Positions 52,877 through 64,000 of a stretch of 64,000 bases of DNA are shown here, piece by piece. Position numbers and translations under genes: made by a program. Under the pieces are notes generated by a model. The model had not been told where the DNA came from and ran no database searches. It saw nothing but the letters and a program-made list of their open reading frames with translations. This stretch comes from an uncultured Mycoplasmataceae bacterium (GTDB lineage: Bacteria; Bacillota_I; Bacilli_A; Mycoplasmatales; Mycoplasmoidaceae), in NCBI GenBank assembly GCA_947429165.1, contig CANEON010000002.1:62001-126000 (forward strand). Direction: 5' to 3'. Position 1 is the stretch's first letter. Every line of letters begins with the position of its first letter.

Positions 52877-53833
52877 TTATTTATCAGATAAATAATTATT
52901 ATTAATTAGTAAGTTAGCATAGGCAGCAATCATAGTTGCATTATCCCCGCAATATTTAATTTCAGGTAAAAATACCTTAAATTTTGTTTGAGAAAGTTTT
53001 TCTCTTAATCTTTTATTTGCTGAAACTCCCCCACCAATAACAATGTTGTTTGTTTTATATTTTTTTGAATAAAACTCTAATTTTCTTATTAACTCATCAA
53101 CAATTCATTCTAAACTTGATGAAGCAATTGTTTTTTTATCAATTTTTAGATTCTTCATTTTTTGTGAATTCACGTAATTTAAAATATGTGTTTTTAAACC
53201 TGAAAAACTAAATTGTTGATTAACAGGGAAATGATTTATCATTTTGAAATTTGTTTTTGATTTATCAAAAATTTTGTCAATTGATATTCCGCCAGGATAT
53301 GGTAAATTAATTGATCTTCCGATTTTATCTAGTGTTTCTCCAACTGCATCATCTGTTGTTGCATTTAAAAGCTTTATACTTTTAGGTGATTTAACTAAAT
53401 ATATTGATGTGTGTCCGCCAGAAACAACTAACGATAAAAATGGGTATTCTATTTTTTTCTTATTTATGCAAAAAGAAAAGATGTGACCATTCATATGGTC
53501 AACTGGCAATAATTTCGCATTAGTTAAATAACCAACGGATTTTGCAAATACTTTCCCAATGTGTAGTGATCCTGGTAAACCAGGATGATCAGTGTATGCA
53601 ACATGAGTTATATCTTTGTAAGAGCATTTTTTATTCTTAAAAAGATTTTCTAAACATATGCCTATGCTTTGTTCGTGACTACGTGCTGCAATTTCAGGAA
53701 CAATACCACCAAATTTTGTATGCTGGGTTAAAGAAGATAAAGTCGACTGACCAATTAGTTTGTTGTTTCTAACTAATGCTAATGATGTGTCATCACATGA
53801 AGTTTCTATAGCTAATATGCATGAATGTTTCAT
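52877..53833 (-). CDS. tsaD: tRNA N6-threonylcarbamoyladenosine transferase TsaD
   Basis: A 318-residue ASKHA-fold enzyme transferring the threonylcarbamoyl group to A37 of ANN-decoding tRNAs. [14 protein letters not shown] is the N-terminal signature, DHMNGHIFS holds the metal His pair, GGHTSIYLV follows, and [11 protein letters not shown] closes the ATP site. It starts 1 nt after potD. Trp near residue 243 is TGA. Confidence 0.96.
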
Positions 53834-53834
53834 A

Positions 53835-55157
53835 TTAAAGTTTATATTTCATCCCCATATAGGCTCAGTGTAAATTAGACTTAGCTAATTCACTAACCAT
53901 TTCTTCTTCAATATAACTTACGTCGGCAACTTCTTCTTTTGTAATTTCAAATATTTCTTTGTAAAGCTTGATTTGTGGTTCGCTATATTCACTAAAATAA
54001 TCGCCATCAGTTACAAATTTACAAATTTTTCTTAATGGAGATGTGTACTCTACATAATCAAAATTGTTCATTGAGTCATAGACAAATGTACCATCTGGTT
54101 TAGTAGCATCAATTTGTTCATTATCACTTGCTCCAGATAAACAAATATCTTTGATAATGTCATATATTTTTTCTCTCTTAGATTGGTTATTTTTTGATTT
54201 TTTATTAATAACTACCATATCAAGAGCGATTAAAGTTTTGTCTAATTTACAATAATGGAAATAATTTGGGTCTGCCGGATCATATAATCCTCCGCCTTGT
54301 GCTGCATAAAGTAAATCACCATTATATGCAATTGCACACGATGCTCCATATGGATAAGGTTTTGCAAGTGTTGAAATTATCTGCCCAGAGTCAGTATTAA
54401 AATATGTGTAATCTTTATTGAAGTTTGATGAAAAATCTCTATAGATGTTTGAAAAATCGTGTATTGATTTTATTGAAGAATCAGGATTAACACCTTCGTA
54501 ATTTATTGTATTAGAAAGCCCAAACATACTTCTTGCATCATCAACAATAGCAATTTTTCTTTCTTTGTGAGGTGTAAATCTTGGGTCAATATTAGGGTTG
54601 TTTGAATTAATAATTTTTAATATGGTAGATCAATCTTTTGCTTCAGATAATTTTGAAATTTTTTCTCCTTTGTATGCAAAAGAAAAAGATTGTAAGAAAT
54701 ATGGAATTCCATAATCAAGAATTGATTCATTAGAATCAATTGCCCCACTCGCTTGGTATTCTTTATCTAAACCTTTTACTAATTCAACAATTGCTTCAGA
54801 AAAAATTTTAGAATTAAGTGCTTCTATTCCGTTGGTTATTTTGTTACCGTTTGCAACTATGTTAAATAATGATCAATCTATTTTTTCTAATAATCCTTTT
54901 TTGTGTAATTTAATAACTTCGTATGTACTTGGAACAGCCACATCGTAGTATCCAGAGAATTTATTCTCAATTTCTTCGTTTGTTTCATAAGGTAAAAAAA
55001 CAATATTGTTCTTTGATTGCAAATCTCTCATTACATCTTCTGACATATAGCTTTCATAATTAGCAAAAACAATTTTGTCAGATGAGCAACTAGACACAAT
55101 CGGAACGATTGATAATATGGAAGAAATTTTAATAAAATTTAAAACTGTCTTTTTCAT
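53835..55157 (-). CDS. potD: Polyamine ABC transporter substrate-binding lipoprotein PotD
   Basis: A 440-residue lipoprotein with signal KISSILSIVPIVSSC (Cys24). It then has ANYESYMSEDVMRDL and YETNEEIENKFSGYYDVAVP, the PotD pattern of strand-helix pairs that clamp spermidine or putrescine. It captures polyamine outside the cell for PotABC. It starts 1 nt after potC and is followed by tsaD. Trp codons are TGA. Confidence 0.92.
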
Positions 55158-55158
55158 A

Positions 55159-55977
55159 CTATTTTTTATTTTTACGATTTTTTACAATAGCAACTATAAA
55201 TACAACAACAAAAGTTATTAGCACAACTATTGCACCAAATGTTACAACTCAAGCCTTAATACCTTTTCTTGTTGTATAAATTGCAGTACCAATTGTTTGA
55301 AATGAACCATTGACTAGATTGGTAATGATGAAATCGTCTAACGACATCGCTAACACAATTGCAAAAGCAGAAAGAATGGCAGGGAATAAATATGGAACTA
55401 TTACTTTGAAAAAAGTTCTGATTCTTGAATAACCCAAATCATAACTTGCATATATTAAGTTGCTGTTCATTTTTGCCATTCTTGGATAAATAGTGATTAT
55501 TGCATATGGTGTACAGAAAGAGATGTGTGCAAGCAAAACTGTAAAGAAACCAAAATCAAAACCTAATGGGATTATTGTTGAAGAAAATAACAAAGATAAA
55601 CTAATTCCAGTAATTACTTCTGGGTTAATCAAAGAAAGTTTTGATGATGTCATGATAAATGCGGTTTGTTTTCTTGAAGAATTTCAAATACCAAAACAAG
55701 TAATTACACCAAAGAAAACACAAACCGGAGCGACTATAGCACTAAGTAATAATGAGTTTAATAAGCCATTAACAAATTCGTTATTCTTAAATAACTCTAA
55801 ATAATTCACAGCATCAGGGCAACCAAAATTTAAATTAATGTTTCCCCTATCTGTTTGGCCATTAAAACTGATAGCAACAATAAAAACCAATGGCAAATAG
55901 ATAATTGCCAATATTAGAAATACATAGAATTTTTTAAAGAAAGAGCCTATCTTTCCGCTAGAAAAAAAGTTTTTCAT
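55159..55977 (-). CDS. potC: Polyamine ABC transporter permease PotC
   Basis: A 272-residue permease with six predicted membrane helices. The coupling motif is YASYDLGYSRIRTFFKVIVPYLFP (EAA-like). Overlaps potB stop by 1 nt and ends 1 nt before potD. TGA Trp near residue 98. Confidence 0.93.
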
Positions 55978-56798
55978 TACCGTGTATTGCCCTTTCTTGA
56001 ACGGTTATATATTTTGCGTCCAAAAATAAATAAAACATATCCTACTGTCATGATTAAAAGTAAAACTAAACTTAATGACGAGGCACGAGCAAGCGAAATA
56101 TCACTTGTTAAGGCTAACTGTCCTTCTTCCATAAGAATATCACCGATTAAAGATCCGCTTGGTGAAGCGTTTAAAAATTGTGGCACAGCAACTGTAGTAA
56201 GAGAAGGAAGAAAAACTAATGTAATTCCAGAAAATAAAGCAGCTTTAGTGTAAGGAACTACTACATTAATAAAGGTATTAAAGTTTCCTCTTCCTAAATC
56301 TTTACTAGCAAAAATTAAATTTTTAGGTAGTTCAATTAATGTGTTGTACAAAGGAAGAATCATGAACGGAGTGTATAAATACACCAAACCAATAATTGTA
56401 AATATTTCTCCGCTAGTAGAATTTTCATATCCGTTAATTGCGTCAAAAAAAGTTTTTAAACCAATTAACTTAACCAAGAAACTTGTTCAAACTGGCGCAG
56501 TAACTAGAAGAATGGCAATAGATCTTGTAGTTTTTGAGCAATTAAATGCAAGAAAGTAAGCAAAAGGGTAGCTTATTAAAATAACAATTAATGTTGTTGC
56601 AAATGCATCAAAAAGTGAAATAAGAATTTTCTTTCAAACAAAATCATCGATGTAGTTTCAGTTATCAACAACTGTGTTTCCGTCGGTAGGAATAAATGAA
56701 CGAACAAAAATCATTATCATTGGTAAAACCAAAAACAAAAGAGTAATGATAATAAAAGGAATTGTTAATAAAAATTTCTTAGATATTTTTTTATTCAT
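55977..56798 (-). CDS. potB: Polyamine ABC transporter permease PotB
   Basis: A 273-residue permease partner of PotC. It has a hydrophobic N-terminal helix (LTIPFIIITLLFLVLPMIMI) and an EAA-type loop ASKDLGRGNFNTFINVVVP. Its start overlaps the potA end by 8 nt. TGA Trp codons lie in the N-terminal third. Confidence 0.93.
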
Positions 56799-58434
56799 TG
56801 CTGTTTAAATCAACCTCAAAAAATTCATCATCATAGACCGGCTTGATTGGTAAAACATGCGTAGATTTTTCTGCAAATTTAATTCCAATTAAATCTCCAA
56901 CTTTGATAGATTGTGTTGTTTTTAAAACAAATTGTTGTTTTTTAAACGAACATTTGACTTCAAACATTTCACCTTTATATATTGAGTGAGTAACACGAGT
57001 GTTTAAGATACCTTCATTTGGTTTAACAACAATAATGTCTTCAGGTCTAACCATTAAGTTAACTTGGGTGTTCTTATCAATTTTCTTAATATTTAATGAT
57101 TCTCTGCATGTAACAACTTTGTCAAAACATTTAGCTTTTAAATTTCCTAAATAAGTTCCTTCAAAAATGTTTGCTATACCAATAAAATTAGCGACTCATT
57201 CATTTGCTGGGGTGTCATAAATGTTTTTTGGAGTACCAACTTGTTCTATCTTTCCTTTTGACATTACGACTATCTTGTTAGAAAGAGAAAGGGCTTCTTC
57301 TTGATCGTGAGTAACAAGAATGAAAGTAAGTTTTAACTCATTGTGGATTCTCTTTAATTCATTTTGCATTTGCACACAAACTTTTGCATCAAGTGCGGAT
57401 AACGGTTCATCTAATAAAATAATGTCAGGTTCAACAACTAACGCTCTTGCTAATGCAACACGTTGCTTCATACCACCAGATAAATCTTCAGGATATTTAT
57501 CTTCGCTACCAGACAACCCAACAAGTTTAATCATGTCTGTCGCAATTTTCTTAATTTCTTTATTATTTAATTTTCTAGTAGTATATTTTTTCTTAAAGTT
57601 TTCTTCAGTTTGATCTGCATAGTTAGATCAATGTGAAACTCATTGGTCTAAATCGTTATATTCAAATTTTAATTTATCGATTTTTGAGTCTAATGGTGTC
57701 TTGAATTCAAATCATTTTTTTAAATCAAGTATTTTCTTTTCATATTCATTTAAACCGTTTGTATTGTACTTAACGGGACGCTTAGAATTAAAAATTGTTC
57801 TGCTTCAAGTATTGATAGTTTTCTTTACAAAATTACCAAAAGATAATCTTCTTGGTTTTTCCATCCCATACTTTTTGCTCATTTGTGTTAAATAGCTATC
57901 AATTCTACTAATGAATTGTTGATAACGCATGTTTTTTATTGAAGATACTTCAGGATGTTTTAAGTAAATTTTTTCTAAAGAAGAAATTTCTTTTAAAATC
58001 TTCTTTTGTTTTCTTTCGATTTTTTTAATTTCAAGCGCAGCTTTCTTAACTGCATCTTTATATGCACGATCTACTTTTTTACGTTCTTCACTTGTAATGC
58101 CTTTAAGTGGCTTACGCATCATTTTTAAACCATATGATACATTTTCAATTACTGATAAATTCGGAAATAAAGCGTAATCTTGAAACACTGTTGCAGTTGG
58201 TCTTTTATTTATTGGTAAATCTTTAATATCAACATTATTAATTAAAATTCTTCCGCTTGTTGGTGTTTCAAAACCGGCAACCATTTTTAAAGTTGTTGTC
58301 TTACCACAACCAGATGGGCCAAGCAAAGTTACAAATTCACCTTTTTTAATAGACAAATTAAAATTTTTGATGGCAACATAGCCATTACTATATGTTTTGT
58401 TAATATCTTGTAATCTTAAAAAATTCTTTGCCAT
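56791..58434 (-). CDS. potA: Polyamine ABC transporter ATPase PotA with long insert
   Basis: A 547-residue ABC ATPase. Walker A is GPSGCGKTT at about residues 39-47 and the Q-loop is [10 protein letters not shown] near 82-91. A charged, coiled-coil-prone insert of roughly 180 residues follows before the signature [15 protein letters not shown] near 318, Walker [15 protein letters not shown] and the TOBE-type C-terminal domain. Ordinary PotA is about 370 residues, so the insert explains the length. Mycoplasma PotA proteins are known to be long. It starts 1 nt after the double-HAD gene. Confidence 0.93.
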
Positions 58435-58435
58435 T

Positions 58436-60151
58436 TTATTCTTCTAAAATTTTTTGTGTTATTGCTTCACCTACTAAATAACTTGGTTTTGTGTCAAGAA
58501 CGTTTGAAGCCGCATTCTTGACTACCACTTTTGAGGTTTTTAATGTATATGAGTTTGATGTTAATGATAACATTGAAATATCGTTTTCTTCATCACCTAA
58601 AGTCATAACTTGGTTAATGTTAATTCCTAATCTTTGTGACAAGAAAGAAAGAGCATTTCCTTTGCTTACACCATTAGCATTAACTTCAACATTTGTAGGA
58701 GAGGAAGTTGTAACGCTTACATCTAATTGCATGCTTTTAAAGTGTTCGAAAACTTTTGCATTATTTGATGGTGAATCTGTATAAATAACAAATTTGCAAG
58801 CTGAAGCTAAAATGTCATCATCATTTATTTCATTAAAGTTCTTTGGGTATCAATTGTTTTTTGTAAAACTGCTTGACATTCAAGCTAATCTTGTTTTTAC
58901 AAATTTTAAGTTGTATCCGTATAATTCTGTTTTTTGTTTATCTTTTAATTTCTTAAGATCAATTGTTCGGTGAATATAACAACCAATATTACCAAATTTT
59001 TTAGAAGCATTTAATGATTTAATCTCATTTAAAATAATTTGAGTCATACTCTCAGTTAATTGTCTTTGATATATGTATTGATCTGTTTTAAACTCATAAA
59101 CAATGGCACCATTATTTAATATTCCAAAACAATTATTAATGTTTTTAATACCAATATTTTTAACAATTAATTTAACATCATCGATGTTTCTGCCTGTAGC
59201 AATTGCAAAATATGTATTTTTATCGTCTACTGCAACACGAATCTTTTCTACAGTTGAAGGAATAATTTCTTTTGTTTTGTTTTCTAAAAGGGTTCCATCC
59301 AAATCAGTAGCGATTAATCTAATTTGTTTGCCATCGTCTTTTTCAAGAATAGATTTATTAATAATGCTTGCAACAGCATTCTTTTTATAGTCAATAGTTT
59401 TCGAAGAAAAATTGCACACATCTTTGTTTTTTGGATTTATTGCATAACTATAGCCACAAGCTTTAAATGCAGGAACATCATTAAAGCTGTCTCCAAAGAA
59501 TATTGAATTGTCTTTTTTTGTTTTTGTTTTTTCAAGTACAAAGTTCATTGCATAACCTTTGTCAATACCAAAACTATTAATTTCAATTAGATTTTTTGAA
59601 GATAAAGAAAAAACTAACTTATCTTTATAAATTTTTTTAAGTTCTTCAAAAGTTTTAGCAATTTTTTGTTTACTAAATGACATTAAATTAATTTTGTAAG
59701 AAGAAATGTCAGCTCTAGGATTAACTTTTAATAAATTTAAATTCTTGAAAAATTTACTTGTTAAAAATAATCTATATCCTTTTACTTCCACAGCTTTCTT
59801 TGCGGTTGCTCTTTCTGTATAAAATCATGCAGTTAATTTATTTTTTTGTGCATAATCATAAATTTCTTTTGCTATTTCGTTAGAAATAAATCTCTTGTAT
59901 TCTTTATTCTCTAACTGGTCATAAATATATGCACCATTAAAACACGCAATGAATCTAAGTTTTCTGGCAGAATGTTTTTGAATTTTATTGAAATATTTAT
60001 ATGCTGAAACAGAAGATCTTCCTGTAACAATTACAGGGATACCACCTCTATTAATATATGCTGATAAAGCATTTAAGTTCTTGTTAGATATTCTTTTAAA
60101 AGAATTTAAAAGAGTTCCATCCAAATCAATACCAATTATCTTGTATTTCAT
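58436..60151 (-). CDS. Tandem two-domain HAD (Cof-type) phosphatase
   Basis: One code-4 frame of 571 residues carries two complete Cof/HAD-IIB domains. The first has [11 protein letters not shown] near residues 6-16 and [10 protein letters not shown] near 217. The second has [13 protein letters not shown] near 278 and [10 protein letters not shown] near 518. Both keep the nucleophile and general-acid Asp pair and the terminal GD-x3-D motif. Cof enzymes dephosphorylate sugar phosphates or flavin-type substrates. It heads the potABCD run with a 1-nt gap to potA. TGA encodes several Trp, including the joints that split the frame. Confidence 0.9.
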
Positions 60152-60173
60152 TTCTATAAAGTTTTGATTAAAT

Positions 60174-60214
60174 ATTATACAAATAATAATATTAAATATT
60201 ATTAAAAATATAAT
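60174..60214. promoter_or_regulatory. Divergent promoter region, double-HAD gene and hrcA
   Basis: TATAAT on the minus strand (60174-60179) lies 22 nt from the HAD start; TATAAT on the plus strand (60209-60214) lies 12 nt from the hrcA ATG. No CIRCE palindrome is present. Confidence 0.55.
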
Positions 60215-60226
60215 ATTATTTATAGT

Positions 60227-61240
60227 ATGAAACTAACTGAAAGACAAACACAGATTTTAAAATTAATAATTGACTGTTATACATTCTCTGCTCAACCAGT
60301 TTCTAGTAAAGAAATTGTAAGCAAATATATGCCAGATTTATCTTCAGCAACAATTAGAAATGAAATGGCTGCATTAGAAAAATTTGGTATGTTGGAAAAA
60401 ACACACACTTCGTCTGGTCGTGTTCCTTCAATTAATGGTTATAAATTTTATGAAGAAAATATTTTAAAACCTCATGTTTCAAGTCAGATTAAAAATCAAT
60501 TATCAAAAGTGTTTGTAGATAGAAATCAATCTATTGATACAGTAATTGACCAATCTGTATCAATAATGAATGAAATTCTTAAATTACCTTCTGTTGTTAC
60601 TACTTTTAATTCTGAAGATTTATTAAAACGTTTTGATTTGATCCAATTGTCTAATGATACAGCAATGATAATTCTTGTTACTTCGAATGGAATGATTAAC
60701 AAAAATACAATTAGATTCAATCATCCAGAACAACTAGAAGATATTGGCGTGTGCATAAGAGTTTTTAATGACCGTTTAGTTGATACACCTTTATCAAAAG
60801 TTCAACCAAAATTAAATTCAATAAAAGAAATAATTCGTTCAAGAGTTCATGAATATGAATTTTGTATTCAACAAATTATTAAAAAGATTTTTACTTTTAA
60901 TCAAATTGATATTCCAAAAACAAATGTCTATGGTACAAAATGATTAACTACTCAACCAGAATTTAAAAATGTTGAAAAATTAAAACAAATTCTAACTATG
61001 TTAGAAGATACAAATGTATGAAAACACATTTCATATAATCAGCAAAACACCGGAACAACTTCAATTACTTTTGGTGATGAAATAGGCAACAACAATATTT
61101 CTGTAGCTTCAACAATGATTAATATCAATAACCAAAAACATCAATTATCTGTTGTAGGACCAACAAGAATGAATTATTCCGAAGTAAAAGGTATATTAAA
61201 TTTTATTAAGGAAGAAATAGAAAAAATAGGTTCAAAATAA
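60227..61240 (+). CDS. hrcA: Heat-inducible transcription repressor HrcA
   Basis: A 337-residue repressor. The N-terminal winged helix is KLTERQTQILKLIIDCYTFS then AQPVSSKEIV, with the SSATIRNEMAALEKFG and SSGRVPSINGYKFY signatures. It normally binds CIRCE and represses chaperone genes with GroEL as thermosensor. No chaperone gene is in the window. TGA Trp at 60941 and later. It is followed after 1 nt by a hypothetical gene. Confidence 0.95.
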
Positions 61241-61241
61241 A

Positions 61242-61829
61242 ATGTCTCGCCTTTATCTAAAATCTAAGCGTTTTAATAAAAAAATAAAGCGTTCACTTGT
61301 AAGAAAGAAAGTAATTTCTAGACATAGCCCTGAAGCTATTTCTAAAATTTTTTCTACATATTGCCGAATACTTTTAATTAATAAAAAGTATCATTCATTA
61401 AATGATTTGAAAAAAACTAATGAATTTAAAGAGTTACTAAAAGAATTTAAAGATTCAGTTAAAAAATCTATTAAGTTACAAGTTAAAACACCTTACAAGT
61501 TTATTTCTTCTAATAGTGTTTATTTCTTATCAAGCTTATTTAACAATCAAAATATTAATAATATTTTTATAAAAGTTTTTTGATCTAAATCTCGTCCAAA
61601 AAATTTAGAAACAGTTCTTTCATCGCTTCTTAATGATGTAATCTATTTATTTGCTGTTGCTTCTAAATATAAAAAGGTTAAAAACTATATAGATATCAAA
61701 GAACAAGATGTTACTCTTTTCACCAATATTCTTGAGATAAATAAAAATTTTCATAAAAAAATACAAATACTTTTTCCAAGACAAAGTAATCCTGTAATAG
61801 TATTTGTAAATTCTCTTTTAAATATTTAA
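61242..61829 (+). CDS. Basic protein of unknown function downstream of hrcA
   Basis: A 195-residue, strongly basic, mainly helical protein beginning MSRLYLKSKRFNKKIKRSL. The ATG lies 1 nt after hrcA. No motif recognised; a NusB- or transcription-factor-like helical fold is possible but not supported by motifs. Its stop abuts the convergent nagB stop. One TGA Trp at 61581. Confidence 0.7.
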
Positions 61830-62579
61830 TTATTTATCAATTTTTGAAGCTGCTTGGTAATCAACAAAGACGCTAACATCTGGGTGATAAATTAATGATG
61901 TACATGGTCATTGTGGATCATATTTGTTTGCAAATAATTTTGCAATTGCATCAGCTTTCTTTGGACCTGTTGCAATTAAAATAATTTTTTTAGCTGACAA
62001 AATTGTTTTAATACCCATAGTAACTGCTTCACTTGGAACTTTAGATTCGTCACCACCAAAGAATCTTGCATTTGCTTCTTTAGTTGATTTAGTAATTTTT
62101 ACAACGTGAGTTTTTGCATTTAATTTTGTTCCTGGTTCATTGAATGCAATGTGCCCATTAACGCCTAAACCTAAAACTTGAAGATCAATACCACCAGCAT
62201 TTTTAATATCTTGATCATAGTTTTTGGAATCTTGTTTGTATGGGAAATGAGTGTTATCAACAGATATATTAACAGACTTAAATAAATTATCATTCATGAA
62301 CGTTCTGTATGATTGGTCTACAAAATCATGAGACAATCCAATATATTCATCTAAGTTAAATGTTTTAATTTGTTCAAATGAAATAAGTTTTTCTTTGTTT
62401 GCCTTTATTAATTTTTTATATAAAGGAACAGGAGATGAACCTGTAGCTAATCCTAAAACCGAATTAGGTTTAGCTATTATTTGATCAATAAAAATCTTAG
62501 AAGATTTTTCTGCAATCTCTTCTTCGTTTTTACATACAAATAATTTAATTGTGTATTTTTTCTTTAAAAAATTTAGCAT
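61830..62579 (-). CDS. nagB: Glucosamine-6-phosphate deaminase
   Basis: A 249-residue enzyme converting GlcN-6-P to fructose-6-P and ammonia. LGLATGSSPVPLYKKL is the phosphate-binding start, TFNLDEYIGL the catalytic Asp region and LGLGVNGHIAFNEPG the signature with the catalytic His. AAGGAG precedes it, in the gap after nagA. It feeds amino sugars into glycolysis. Confidence 0.97.
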
Positions 62580-62588
62580 ATTTACTCC

Positions 62589-63719
62589 TTATTTTTTATA
62601 AATTAATTTACCATTCTTGTATGTTTCTAGTAAATTTAATTTACTATCTACAATTATAAAGTCAGCAAGGTAATTATTTTTAATTATACCTAATTTATTA
62701 TCAATTCCTATAGACTTGGCCGCATTTAAGCTTGACATTTTAGCAACTTCTACTAAATTACAGTGTGTTGCATCCATAAAGGTTTGAACTTGTTTGTTAA
62801 AAGGTTTAACTGAACCAGCGATTGTGTTGTCTTCTTTTAAACGAACTATTTCATCTGTTTTATAAGTGGCTAAAGGCCCAAGTTTATAGTTTCCATTTGG
62901 TAAGCCTTTGCATGAAAGCGAGTCTGTAATGATTACAATTCTGTCAGGTTTAACAATGTCATATGTATTTTTAAGAACAAGTTTATTTACATGATATCCA
63001 TCAGAAATTAATTCACAATATATAGGAACATCCATAAATGACATATTTACTATTCCGGGATTCCTGTGATCAAATTTAGATGTTTGATTATATAAGTGGA
63101 TAATTCTCTTCGCTCCATTTACCATTGCTTCTAAAGCCACATCAGCTGAACAGTTGGAATGTCCAATTGAGACAACGTAGTCTTTTGAAATTTTTGAAAT
63201 TAATTTTAAGTTATTTTTAACTTCTGGAGCAACAGCAAGAATCTTTATAAATTTGTTTTGTTTTTTAATTAAATCTAAAATTTTTGTATCAATAGGCACA
63301 ATTAGTGATTCATCGTGTGCACCTTTCTTTTCTTTAGAAATAAAAGGACCTTCAATGTATCATCCAGCAACAATTTTGTTTTTATCTTTTGCTGAAAAAT
63401 TCTTTCAATTTTTTGATATTGATTTTAAATCTTGTTTTGAGCAAGTAACTGTTGTTCCAATAACAGTTGTAACACCTTCACTACCAATATTTTTTAAATA
63501 TTCATCTGCATTAGATAAATCATTTTTAGCTAATTGGTTGAAGTCTCATCCATATCCACCGTGAGTGTGAGAATCAATAAAACCAGGCAACATGTATTTG
63601 GATGTTGAAGATGGTTTCGAAGAAATCTTTTGAATCTTAGTGAATTTTCCGTTTTCAATTGTTACATTTGCAAGAAAAATTTCTTTATCTGTAACGACAT
63701 TTATTTTGTTAATTTTCAT
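62589..63719 (-). CDS. nagA: N-acetylglucosamine-6-phosphate deacetylase
   Basis: A 376-residue amidohydrolase. PGFIDSHTHGG holds the metal His pair, WYIEGPF the metal Glu, and IGHSNCSADVALEA and HLYNQTSKFDHRNPG the later His ligands. DSLSCKGLPNG is the catalytic Asp strand. It removes acetate from GlcNAc-6-P for NagB, 9 nt downstream. The ATG overlaps the upstream membrane-protein stop by 11 nt. Confidence 0.96.
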
Positions 63720-64000
63720 ACTTAACTAAATTATATTTAGTTTTGCTTGTAGGTACAAACATAACACCTAAGAACAAGAATAATACGACTACAGTCATAA
63801 TGGTGCCAACTAACGCTTCAGTTTGAACGTTTAGATTGTCATACATGTTATGCCCTGCATAATAAACTACTAAACCAAGATTAGCAAAAGTTTGAATAAC
63901 GATCATTACCAAACTATATCCAACAATGATAATTGTTATTCATGATGCTCAATTAAAGTTCTTGTCATCACAAGTCTTGACTTTCTTTGTTTTTTTGTTT
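63709..64000 (-). CDS. Membrane protein of unknown function, 3' part
   Basis: The frame is open to the right edge, so the N-terminus lies outside the window; 96 residues are seen. Two hydrophobic segments, WITIIIVGYSLVMIVIQTFA and LVGTIMTVVVLFLFLGVMFV, are joined by a loop with Tyr and His. It ends KTKYNLVKYEN and overlaps nagA by 11 nt, so it is probably in the nag operon and could be involved in amino-sugar uptake. Trp codons are TGA. Confidence 0.7.

Overview
The window is a stretch of chromosome from a mollicute (Mycoplasma-type bacterium). It is strongly AT-rich, and many otherwise intact, recognisable genes (lepA, hisS, aspS, secDF, ptsG, pgk, gap, argS, metK, potA and others) are interrupted by in-frame TGA codons at conserved tryptophan positions, so TGA is read as Trp (genetic code 4). 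I joined open frames across TGA throughout. Enzymes of cell-wall synthesis are not seen. A three-gene block at 49708-51549 resembles, from memory, MG284-MG286 of M. genitalium, which hints at the pneumoniae/Malacoplasma/Ureaplasma side of the class; that placement is inference.

Layout. 1-4020: 3' end of a DegV-type gene, an MBL-fold hydrolase, then on the minus strand the infC-rpmI-rplT operon behind a structured leader. 4020-8730: a minus-strand operon of an Abi/HEPN-like protein, a Nudix hydrolase and leucyl aminopeptidase, divergent from an alpha/beta hydrolase-lepA pair, then a two-gene cassette (small membrane protein plus HTH repressor) with two matching operators. 8739-13749 (minus): a small protein, fmt, apt and a fused secDF. 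13805-20405 (plus): hisS-aspS, and ecfA1-ecfA2-ecfT-truA. 20435-25179 (minus): two related surface-protein families around rplJ-rplL with its leader. 25259-25490: tRNA-Val/Glu/Asn. 25981-27978: trigger factor, a NifU-domain protein, an S1 protein and tRNA-Arg. 28029-34866 (minus): glucose PTS permease, a repeat-rich Ig/BspA-like lipoprotein, pgk and gap. 34946-43203 (minus): argS, dnaI- and dnaB-like helicase loading, coaE, mutM, tRNA-Lys, recO-era-dgkA-ybeY and a small membrane protein. 43271-46536: engB, a UPF0154 protein, transketolase, tRNA-Leu and an ssb-like gene. 46645-49396: gpsB, rnhC, ppa, tRNA-Leu and yebC. 49421-51549: the MG284-286-like block. 51711-60151 (minus): metK, tsaD, the potDCBA polyamine transporter and a double HAD-domain protein in one tightly packed run. 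60227-64000: hrcA, a hypothetical gene, nagB, nagA and a partial membrane protein.

The metabolic genes describe a sugar-fermenting, host-dependent cell: glucose import by the PTS, lower glycolysis (gap, pgk), transketolase for pentose interconversion, N-acetylglucosamine use (nagA/nagB), polyamine and ECF-type vitamin uptake, and purine salvage (apt). Genes are packed with 1-14 nt overlaps or gaps of a few nt. Many starts without a Shine-Dalgarno sequence have a perfect TATAAT box 4-10 nt upstream of the ATG, which suggests widespread leaderless mRNAs. Rho-independent hairpins are common, and three of them contain the stop codon of the gene they end. No CRISPR array, intact insertion sequence, rRNA or prophage was seen.
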